Shown one piece after another: positions 1 to 5,273 of a DNA stretch of 5,363 bases. Position 1 is the first letter of the stretch; the number at the start of each line of letters is the position of its first letter. This DNA comes from an uncultured Oxalobacteraceae bacterium (lineage in GTDB: Bacteria > Pseudomonadota > Gammaproteobacteria > Burkholderiales > Burkholderiaceae_D): positions 1-5,363 of the forward strand of contig CALKVB010000010.1 in the NCBI GenBank assembly GCA_937996605.1, given 5' to 3'. The notes under the pieces are model-generated. The model made no database searches. It was not told the origin of the DNA and was given only the letters and a program-made list of their open reading frames with translations. The translations under genes were made by a program, and so were the position numbers.

Positions 1-407
1 TGTCTTGGGTGTTTCGTACTGCTAAAGCCATTCCTATTGCCCCGGCCAAGGAAGACCCATGGCTGATGGAAAAAGCATTCGTCGATATCGCTCAAGCCTT
101 ACATGAGGGGGATCTGGTTTGTATTTTTCCGGAAGGTAGACTGACTAAAGATGGAGAAATGAATGAATTCAAAGGTGGCGTGATGAAGATTATTGAACGC
201 ACGCCAGTACAAGTCATACCGATGGCCCTGCGTGGCTTGTGGGGTAGTTTTTTATCCAGAGATAAAGGTAATCCATTTCAACGATCGTTTCAAAGAGGTC
301 CTTTTTCTCGTTTGGAGCTAATCGTGGGTGAACCTCAATCTCCCGATATAGTTACTCCCCAACATCTACAGGAAATCGTAAAAAAATTGCGAGGGGATTG
401 GAAGTAA
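1..407 (+). CDS. PlsC-type 1-acyl-glycerol-3-phosphate acyltransferase domain, 3' part only
   Basis: This is the C-terminal end of a lysophospholipid/glycerol-phosphate acyltransferase, which transfers a fatty acyl group to a lysophosphatidate-type acceptor at the inner membrane. The gene is cut by the left edge: the first complete codon is at 3, the frame is open from there, and it stops with TAA at 405-407. The visible part carries the family's block III, FPEGR (about 126-140), which binds the acceptor phosphate, and the block IV-like VIPMALRGLW. The catalytic HxxxxD block lies upstream, outside the window. An in-frame GTG at 9 is not a credible start because conserved sequence (SWVFRTAKAIPIAPA) runs through it. 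In Burkholderiales this kind of domain often forms the C-terminus of an MFS-PlsC fusion (LplT/Aas-like), and the ending LRGDWK fits that from memory, but the fusion cannot be seen here. The family call is secure; the exact acceptor is not. No clear hairpin terminator follows. Confidence 0.9.
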   Translation, partial: SWVFRTAKAIPIAPAKEDPWLMEKAFVDIAQALHEGDLVCIFPEGRLTKDGEMNEFKGGVMKIIERTPVQVIPMALRGLWGSFLSRDKGNPFQRSFQRGPFSRLELIVGEPQSPDIVTPQHLQEIVKKLRGDWK

Positions 408-507
408 AAGGGGGCAACTAACTGACTGGTGGATGGATTTTTTCATTTATTTTGAGATCTGATTCTTAATCATCGTGTTGTAAAAAATAAAATGAGAGGT
501 AAAGCTA

Positions 508-536
508 TTGACAAGCAATTTGAGATTTACTACAGT
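508..536 (+). promoter_or_regulatory. Candidate sigma-70 promoter for the small lipoprotein gene
   Basis: A perfect -35 box TTGACA (508-513) is followed, after a 17-base spacer, by TACAGT (531-536), which matches the -10 consensus at 4 of 6 positions. Transcription would begin near 543 and give a leader of about 200 bases before the lipoprotein ATG. The spacing is ideal, and this is the best promoter-like site upstream of that gene. It is a sequence match only; an alternative closer to the gene cannot be excluded. Confidence 0.5.
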
Positions 537-555
537 TGTCGTACTACATCTGTAG
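528..555. repeat. Tandem 14-base direct repeat over the -10 region
   Basis: Two adjacent copies of a 14-base unit (528-541 and 542-555) both begin TACTACA and agree at 11 of 14 positions. The same stretch contains the inverted pair CTACAG (530-535) and CTGTAG (550-555). The first copy overlaps the predicted -10 box and the second covers the expected start point, a position where a bound protein would block transcription. Calling it an operator is inference; no known regulator motif was recognised. Confidence 0.45.
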
Positions 556-745
556 GAGATCAAACTTTTGCTAGTTTGGGCAAAAATAGTGCACGCTAAA
601 GCATGTCGAATTTGTTCCAGCATATGCAACAGTTTTGAACCTGAATCGTCGCAGCGTTTATCTAAAAAAGCTGTCGTCAGTCATATGCCGACGTGCCGAA
701 ATTGATGTTCGATCTGTGTGTTGAATACCTTTTTGAGAACAAAAC

Positions 746-982
746 ATGAAGAGCAAACTTATTATTGCTGGAGCTGCATTGTTGAATCTGACTGCTTGCG
801 TCAGTGTTGAAACCGAAGGGCCGACAGACCCGAGCGTGGTGGTGGAGAGAGAATACACAACTGGTAGTATGATTCCACAGAAAAAGGCGAAACGTAGTAC
901 GGATGTGAAAACAGTTAATAGTGATGATTTGATCACCATGCCACGTGCAACAACACCGTTAGATCCTATGGGTCGCAAATAA
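746..982 (+). CDS. Small putative lipoprotein, function unknown
   Basis: This 78-residue protein has a textbook lipoprotein signal: a short basic start (MKSK), a hydrophobic stretch (residues 5-13) and the lipobox L15-T16-A17-C18, so Cys18 would be lipidated after cleavage. Residue +2 is Val rather than Asp, which in enterobacterial Lol sorting favours the outer membrane. The mature part is only about 61 residues, polar and basic in the middle (QKKAKR), with a motif YTTGSMIP at 38-45 and no recognisable domain. I have an impression of similar short lipoproteins in Burkholderiales but cannot name a family. The ribosome site is weak (TTGAGA, about 734-739). A longer antisense frame (658-978) covers the same bases but lacks any such signal. 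Transcription probably starts near 543 and ends at the hairpin at 1106-1146. Confidence 0.72.
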   Translation: MKSKLIIAGAALLNLTACVSVETEGPTDPSVVVEREYTTGSMIPQKKAKRSTDVKTVNSDDLITMPRATTPLDPMGRK

Positions 983-1105
983 TCTGTCGATTAAAGCTAA
1001 TACTGGATTGGCGTCTTTGATGTTGAGTTTGAGAGAGCAAATTTAGAGAGCTGATTCAGACATCTACGTCAGAAAAACCTTAGCTAAGTGAAGGCGTAAA
1101 TGCCG

Positions 1106-1146
1106 AAAAAAAAGACTCGCGAGTTTCATTGCGCGAGTCTTTTTTT
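1106..1146. terminator. Strong hairpin terminator, probably bidirectional
   Basis: A run of eight A (1106-1113) is followed by the stem GACTCGCG (1114-1121), a 10-base loop and the exact complement CGCGAGTC (1132-1139), then seven T (1140-1146). The GC-rich 8-bp stem is flanked by A on one side and T on the other, so it works as an intrinsic terminator read in either direction. It lies 22 bases past the stop codon of the minus-strand fusion gene and about 125 bases past the plus-strand lipoprotein gene. It therefore serves both converging transcripts, and most clearly the fusion gene. Confidence 0.9.
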
Positions 1147-1167
1147 AATTAGAAATGACTGCTATTG

Positions 1168-3228
1168 TTAATGTTGCCAGAGCGCCAAACCACCGGCGAT
1201 GTGCCAAGCCTGTTCGTAGCCAAGGCGACGCAAACACTGCACTGCTTGCGAACTACGTCCGCCAGTACGGCAGAAAAATAACAATGGTGTTGGTCCTAAC
1301 TCGCTTTCTTTGAGCCATTCAGAAAGTCCATTGGCTAAGCGACTCAAAGGAACATGGCGTACTTGCGTATCTGCTGGTACCTCAAAATGACTTAATTGTT
1401 GTTCATACGGTTCACGTACATCGACCATGACTGTACCTGGATGCGCCGTCAAAAACGCTTGCAGATCTGATGAAGGAATAGTGACTGATTCTATGTTACA
1501 GTCACAAGGTACTTCAAGCCGCGTAACGAGCTGTTTGTCGAAATCGTATGCGGCACAGAGCAGGCTTAGATTCGTAATGTGGTGCGCTAATTGATCACGC
1601 TCATCGCTAGAGAGCATTCCGTCGTGCATGATATCGCCAGTGAAAACAAACTCTGCTGGCATGTTTGAATCGCCATAAAGATAAATGTTGCGCTTGCCTT
1701 TCTGGGTGTTGACCGACAGTCCTTGAATTTGTTTGTCGCCTAAGTTCAAACGCTCGCCAACGAGAGTGTTTGTAGATGGTCCAGTGTAAGCATCGGATAG
1801 TAACTGAATCAAAGCCTGACTGTGTTGTGGCTGTGCATCATGGCTCTGCGTTGATAGAATGGCTTTAACAACATAGTGCTGGCAACGCATATATTTGGCG
1901 ATGCGTTCGATCAGTTCTGGTAATGGGTCAATGACGATGCATTCCTTCGTCGCCGCACTCGCAATCATCCAAGTGCATGCGGCACCAAAAGAGAGTTGCA
2001 TCACACCATTTGCTGGCAATGGCTCGATATCGCCTGTCACCATGCAGGTTTTACGTAAAGCTTCACCACAAACACGAACCCGCTTACATGCCTCGTCTAT
2101 GTATTCTTGAGTAGTCGCTGGGCCAAAAGAAACACGCACAGCACTGGCTGCTTGCCATTCGGGTAAAGACATCGCTTGTAAAACAAAGCTTGGTTGCGCC
2201 TTTGCTGCACTACAGGCTGAACCTGCACTGACACGAACGTCAGCGGCATCGAACAGATCTAAAATTTCTTTACTGGTAAGTCCTGGTACAGAGAAATTTA
2301 ATGTGGTCGGTAGGCTTTCTTCCAGTGATGCATTTAAAATCAGACCAGGGAAGGCTTCACGCATCGCTTCGAGAAGCTGCAAACGGAAGCGACTCAAAGT
2401 CGCATGGTCGCGAAAGCTGACACCATCACTGAGCGCTTGTAAAACCGCGCCTAAAGCAGCAATTCCAGAGACATTTTCTGTACCTGAACGCAAGCTACTT
2501 TCTTGTCCACCACCAGCAAGTAATGGTGTGAACGGTGCATTCTTATGCACGTACAACATACCAATACCTTTGGGGGCGTAAAGCTTATGCCCTGAGAAAA
2601 GTGAATAGTCGATGCGATGCTGATTTAATTTAAGCGGTAGTTTCCCTAGGGCTTGTACACCATCGACTAACCAGTATGCTGGACTATCTTTCAGGAGTTT
2701 TTCGATCGCTATGAGGTCGGTAATCACCCCAGTTTCATTATTGGCGGCCATAGTGCAGACTAATCCTGCTTGCGGTAGATGTCGCTCTAAAAATTGCAAG
2801 TCGTGGCGACCTGCATGGTCTACCGGTATAGGGATAATTCGGAAGTTAAGCTTGAGTACTGTATTCCAATGATGCAACGATTCCGGTACCGCTTTATGTT
2901 CAGTCGCACCGTAGAGTAAGTCGGTCGCAAGGCTTTCACCACGTGCTTGACGATCCCTAAGTGCGAGGAGGGCGGAAAATACCGCCGTTTGAATGCCCTC
3001 GGTTGCACCACTAACAAAGAGGAGTTTTCCCTCAGAACATCCAATCAAATCTGATGCAGTCTTTCTTGCTTGCTCCATCACTGCCTTCGCTTGCAAGCCG
3101 CTGCTGTGGACGCTGCTAGGATTGCCATAGTCATCCTCCATTACTGCCCTAGCGGCCTCTAGTGCAAGTGGCATGACGGGAGTGGTGGCGTTAGAGTCGA
3201 GATAAATTACACGGGAAGAAATAGACAT
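1168..3228 (-). CDS. Cysteine desulfurase / degenerate ETHE1-like / rhodanese fusion protein
   Basis: This 686-residue cytoplasmic protein has three domains. Residues 1-395 form a NifS/IscS-type (group I) cysteine desulfurase, a PLP enzyme that takes sulfur from cysteine as an enzyme persulfide. It shows YLDSNATTP near the start, TEH (109-111), NNETG (163-167), D189 and Q192, the PLP lysine K215 in SGHK, RSGTENV, and catalytic C339 in GSACS. Residues about 405-570 resemble ETHE1-type persulfide dioxygenases (CTWMI, IVIDP, FTGD at 529-532), but the metal motif THxHxDH reads TQSHDAQ (460-466) and other His ligands are gone. Residues 582-686 are a rhodanese with VDVRE (602-606) and the loop CRTGGRS (C653). 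A CxC pair (575, 577) sits in the linker. The start ATG at 3228 is chosen because NifS homology begins right there and a promoter lies just upstream; the frame runs open to 3363. It appears monocistronic. The physiological sulfur acceptor is unknown. Confidence 0.93.
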   Translation of the reverse strand: MSISSRVIYLDSNATTPVMPLALEAARAVMEDDYGNPSSVHSSGLQAKAVMEQARKTASDLIGCSEGKLLFVSGATEGIQTAVFSALLALRDRQARGESLATDLLYGATEHKAVPESLHHWNTVLKLNFRIIPIPVDHAGRHDLQFLERHLPQAGLVCTMAANNETGVITDLIAIEKLLKDSPAYWLVDGVQALGKLPLKLNQHRIDYSLFSGHKLYAPKGIGMLYVHKNAPFTPLLAGGGQESSLRSGTENVSGIAALGAVLQALSDGVSFRDHATLSRFRLQLLEAMREAFPGLILNASLEESLPTTLNFSVPGLTSKEILDLFDAADVRVSAGSACSAAKAQPSFVLQAMSLPEWQAASAVRVSFGPATTQEYIDEACKRVRVCGEALRKTCMVTGDIEPLPANGVMQLSFGAACTWMIASAATKECIVIDPLPELIERIAKYMRCQHYVVKAILSTQSHDAQPQHSQALIQLLSDAYTGPSTNTLVGERLNLGDKQIQGLSVNTQKGKRNIYLYGDSNMPAEFVFTGDIMHDGMLSSDERDQLAHHITNLSLLCAAYDFDKQLVTRLEVPCDCNIESVTIPSSDLQAFLTAHPGTVMVDVREPYEQQLSHFEVPADTQVRHVPLSRLANGLSEWLKESELGPTPLLFFCRTGGRSSQAVQCLRRLGYEQAWHIAGGLALWQH

Positions 3229-3328
3229 AGTATCCAAGACGGCTAGATTGACGGCGAAATTGGTAAATCCAATATTCTTTATAACCAAAAAGAATAAACG
3301 TATTCGATTTAGATATAAGTAAGTGTCA

Positions 3329-3356
3329 ATTTTAGCAGAATGCCCATACGTGACAA
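3329..3356 (-). promoter_or_regulatory. Candidate extended -10 promoter for the desulfurase-rhodanese gene
   Basis: Read on the minus strand, TTGTCA (3356-3351, 5 of 6 to consensus) is followed by 16 bases and TAAAAT (3334-3329, 5 of 6). TGC lies immediately before the -10 box and forms an extended -10. Transcription would begin near 3322, giving a leader of about 94 bases before the ATG at 3228. The position rules out translation from the upstream in-frame start at 3363 for transcripts made here. A second TTGACA (3329-3324) overlaps but has no good partner -10; a TATAAA at 3283-3278 is a weaker alternative. Confidence 0.5.
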
Positions 3357-3376
3357 GCAGCAATTCGTGCTCGGAG

Positions 3377-3402
3377 GCCTAGTAAAACATGTGGAGCCTA
3401 GT
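3377..3402. repeat. Two direct GCCTAGT copies, 19 bases apart
   Basis: GCCTAGT occurs at 3377-3383 and 3396-3402, each preceded by a GGAG-type sequence, and the inverse ACTAGG occurs at 3429-3434. All three lie upstream of the fusion gene's candidate -35 box (3351-3356 on the minus strand), where activator sites are often found. No known regulator motif is recognised and the repeats are short, so chance is a real possibility. Confidence 0.3.
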
Positions 3403-3508
3403 TTTCTCTTCGTTGAAGTGCTGATCCTACTAGGTAGAGGGAGATAATGCGCAACGCAAACGATTACCAGAAGTTAAAACAGAAGTCGATTTTAAGTGTT
3501 AGTCTTAT

Positions 3509-3928
3509 TTAAAGGGCTCTGAATTTTGATCTTAACCATCGAATTATTCCGCCTAGAAACGGTAGCTTTTGCCAAAGTTCTTCAGCGGGATCCCAATAAT
3601 CGCGATGCATGGAAATTTTTCCATTTGTATCGAGCTGTAAATGGGACGCCCCCAACACCTCATAGTCATGGTGATTCAGACGGAAACGAAATATCCAACT
3701 CAGAAATACTTGATGATCTTGCGTGATTACGTCTTTAAATTCAAAACGTGGATTCTCCGTGGTACGAAACATGTGTTCGAAGATGAGTTTGATCGCCGCT
3801 GTTCCACGCACTTCATTAAATGGATCTTTAAAAAAAGCATCCTCGGTGTAAAAGTTGCTGATATGTTTCAGCGAGTCTTGATTCAGACTCGAATACCAAT
3901 CAACGATAGATTGTGCGGATGGGTTCAT
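3509..3928 (-). CDS. NTF2/SnoaL-like domain protein
   Basis: This 139-residue protein is a single NTF2-like (SnoaL-like) cone-shaped domain, the usual length for the family. The N-terminal helix (VDWYSSLNQDSLKHISNFY) leads into YTEDAFFKDPFNEVRG (27-42), the typical first pocket segment. The end has HRDYWDPAEELW (108-119) and a basic amphipathic tail (GGIIRWLRSKFR). There is no signal peptide, so it is probably cytoplasmic. Known members of the fold are isomerases, dehydratases, cyclases or ligand binders; the substrate cannot be told from sequence. It is the last gene of a three-gene operon, 17 bases after the short-chain dehydrogenase, with a good ribosome site AGGTG (3938-3934) five bases before its ATG. 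I recall close relatives beside short-chain dehydrogenases and cyclopropane-synthase-like methyltransferases in photo-oxidative-stress clusters, which suggests a role with a lipid or a reactive-oxygen product (inference). Confidence 0.86.
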   Translation of the reverse strand: MNPSAQSIVDWYSSLNQDSLKHISNFYTEDAFFKDPFNEVRGTAAIKLIFEHMFRTTENPRFEFKDVITQDHQVFLSWIFRFRLNHHDYEVLGASHLQLDTNGKISMHRDYWDPAEELWQKLPFLGGIIRWLRSKFRAL

Positions 3929-3945
3929 AAAATCACCTAATAATT

Positions 3946-4746
3946 TCAGGCAGTAACAAAGCGCCGGATTAAGGCAAAACGCCAGCGATAAGGTAGGATC
4001 TGCATAAGCTTTAAAAACAGAGTGAACCGTTTCGGGAAATGAATTTCAAAATCACCTTGCTCGAAGCCCTCAATAATAGCAAGTGCGGCCTGCTGCGGGG
4101 TTTGAATCGCTGGCATGAAGAAGTTATTCTTAGCGGTCAATTCGGTGCTGACAAAACCAGGATTAATCAAATAGACATTAATATTTTTTGCATGCAAGTC
4201 GGAATATAGCAATTCGGCTAGATTGATCAATGCGGCTTTGCTCGGACCATAGACTGTAGCATTCGGTAAGCCAAGATAGCCTGCTACGCTAGCGATCACC
4301 GCAATTCCACCTTCACCTCTTTCAAGCATTCCAGGCAAGACACTTTGTATGCCTTGGTATACGCTCTGTAAATTGATACTCAGTGTATCTTCTGTCTCCT
4401 CGGGTATCAGTTCCCATGATCGCTCGGGATGATATTTCGCCGCGCAGAATACGACTAAATCGATTCTATCAATTTGATCGCGAAGTGCTTCCATGGCTTG
4501 ATGCCATGAATTGGCATCAGCGACATCGAGGGTCAAAGGAATTGCTTTGTCGTGTTGCTTTGCGATTTCTTCCAGGCGTTCTGCTCGACGAGCGGACATG
4601 ATGACGCTAGCACCGCGTGCCAGCAAAGCTTCGGCCAAAGCTGCGCCGATGCCACTCGACGCGCCGATGATCCAAACTCGTTGCTCACTCCAATGACGGA
4701 TTGGGCGATTTAGCGGTTTAGTGAAGCGAAAGGAGGGCGTGCTCAT
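3946..4746 (-). CDS. Short-chain dehydrogenase/reductase (SDR), classical type
   Basis: This 266-residue NAD(P)-dependent oxidoreductase has a Rossmann fold. The cofactor loop is GASSGIG (28-34), followed by SARRAERL (51-58), where the arginines suggest NADP preference. D74 (LDV) contacts the adenine, N125 lies in SINL, and the catalytic triad is S153, Y166 and K170 (YGPSK). NPGFVSTELT (195-204) follows as usual. Residues 1-20 form an extension before the Rossmann strand, and the last 25 residues are basic and hydrophobic (LFLKLMQILPYRWRF), perhaps a membrane-touching surface. GTG at 4749 is also possible, but ATG at 4746 is preferred because AGGAG ends six bases before it. The start overlaps the DUF3833 stop in TGATG, so the two are translationally coupled. 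The substrate is unknown; the operon setting points to lipid chemistry. Confidence 0.93.
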   Translation of the reverse strand: MSTPSFRFTKPLNRPIRHWSEQRVWIIGASSGIGAALAEALLARGASVIMSARRAERLEEIAKQHDKAIPLTLDVADANSWHQAMEALRDQIDRIDLVVFCAAKYHPERSWELIPEETEDTLSINLQSVYQGIQSVLPGMLERGEGGIAVIASVAGYLGLPNATVYGPSKAALINLAELLYSDLHAKNINVYLINPGFVSTELTAKNNFFMPAIQTPQQAALAIIEGFEQGDFEIHFPKRFTLFLKLMQILPYRWRFALIRRFVTA

Positions 4747-5273
4747 CACAGTCTCCTGCGGAAAAAGATGCTGACTTCGCCCACTTCAAAGCCAAACTTG
4801 CTCATCTTGGTTCTATTGACCAAGGTATTGTCATCGATTAGATACATCCAATCATTCATATGCATTTCATAATTCGTACCGTCGACGGGGAGAATTAACA
4901 CGTATTGCCATTTGAATGCATTGCCAGCGAGTTCTCCGTTAGCGATACCCTTTACGTCGTCTGCGCTGCCATTCCAATTTCCTTCGGCATTCTTCTTAAG
5001 ACGCCAAATTCTCTGTTGTTTGCTACCATCGCTGTAGGTGAAGTGTTCATCCAAGATCAATTCTTCACCCAACTTTTTTCCTTCGATTTCTACGTGAAAA
5101 CGTTTGACAACTTCACCCGAACGTTTTTGGAAAATGCCCCAAGCATCGGTTTTACCGATGAAGAATTTTTCTAAATCTAATTTTGGTGTTTCGTTCTTGT
5201 AGACATTCACGTCGGTTACTGCGCACGCACTCAGTAAAGCAACAGCGAACAGACTGAAAATACGACGTATCAT
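4746..5273 (-). CDS. DUF3833 family lipoprotein
   Basis: This 175-residue protein matches the DUF3833 family in length and in conserved blocks: AWGIFQKRSG (44-53), LDEHFTYSDG (74-83), GNAFKWQY (117-124), NDWMYLIDD (140-148), NRTKMSKFG (153-161) and GEVSIFFRR (165-173). The start is a lipoprotein signal, MIRRIF plus a hydrophobic run ending in lipobox L14-S15-A16-C17, with Ala at +2 (outer-membrane sorting by the enterobacterial rule). The rest looks like a beta-rich, possibly lipocalin-like ligand-binding fold, though that is inference. The biochemical role of the family is not established. The ribosome site AAGGA (5285-5281) is seven bases before the ATG. It is the first gene of the operon visible here, with at least 90 non-coding bases upstream and no convincing sigma-70 promoter in them, so it may follow further genes or use an alternative sigma factor. 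Confidence 0.87.
   Translation of the reverse strand: MIRRIFSLFAVALLSACAVTDVNVYKNETPKLDLEKFFIGKTDAWGIFQKRSGEVVKRFHVEIEGKKLGEELILDEHFTYSDGSKQQRIWRLKKNAEGNWNGSADDVKGIANGELAGNAFKWQYVLILPVDGTNYEMHMNDWMYLIDDNTLVNRTKMSKFGFEVGEVSIFFRRRL
4753..4757 (-). promoter_or_regulatory. Ribosome binding site deciding the SDR start
   Basis: AGGAG on the minus strand (4757-4753) lies inside the last codons of the DUF3833 gene. It is six bases from the ATG at 4746, near the optimum, but only three bases from the alternative GTG at 4749. This selects the ATG and places stop and start in a TGATG overlap. Confidence 0.7.

Larger units (their letters stand above)
408..745. other. 338-base intergenic region with promoter and leader
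   Basis: This stretch lies between the acyltransferase stop and the lipoprotein start. It is AT-rich in its first half and holds no convincing protein. The 60-codon minus-strand reading frame at 447-629 has no recognisable domain and low-complexity, AT-driven composition. What it does hold is a TTGACA-N17-TACAGT promoter (508-536), a tandem 14-base repeat at 528-555 and about 200 bases of leader before the ATG at 746. I found no T-run terminator inside the leader that would define a separate small RNA. Confidence 0.6.
3229..3508. other. 280-base intergenic region between the two minus-strand units
   Basis: This gap separates the NTF2-like gene from the start of the fusion gene. It holds the candidate promoter at 3329-3356, a repeated GCCTAGT motif (3377-3383 and 3396-3402) with an inverted ACTAGG (3429-3434), and a 21-codon plus-strand reading frame at 3447-3512. 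I see no strong hairpin with a T-run after the NTF2-like gene, so some read-through into the fusion gene is possible. Confidence 0.5.

Noticed and set aside
447..629. 60-codon minus-strand reading frame in the left intergenic region
   Set aside because: No recognisable domain, AT-driven composition, and it lies opposite the promoter and leader of the lipoprotein gene.
658..978. 106-codon minus-strand frame opposite the small lipoprotein, longer than the gene itself
   Set aside because: No domain, whereas the plus strand carries a clear lipobox signal peptide, an upstream promoter and a downstream terminator.
1079..1088. Palindrome CTTAGCTAAG
   Set aside because: A single 10-base palindrome with no loop, downstream of a gene and near no promoter; probably chance.
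1895..2581. Plus-strand frames at 1895-2110 and 2303-2581 inside the fusion gene
   Set aside because: They lie antisense to strongly conserved desulfurase sequence and have no domain of their own.
2820..3044. Minus-strand frame in another register within the desulfurase domain
   Set aside because: It overlaps the real frame, which is unbroken and carries family motifs on both sides, so it is not evidence of a frameshift.
3324..3329. Perfect TTGACA on the minus strand as a -35 box
   Set aside because: No acceptable -10 at 16-18 bases; the overlapping extended -10 promoter at 3329-3356 is a better fit.
3229..3363. 45-residue N-terminal extension of the fusion protein starting at 3363
   Set aside because: Not NifS-like, overlaps the candidate promoter, and desulfurase homology begins immediately after the ATG at 3228.
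3526..3940. Plus-strand frames opposite the NTF2-like gene
   Set aside because: No family resemblance; the minus strand has a good ribosome site and a complete NTF2-like domain.
4383..5174. Plus-strand frames opposite the SDR and DUF3833 genes
   Set aside because: They are antisense to well-conserved SDR and DUF3833 motifs and show no domain.
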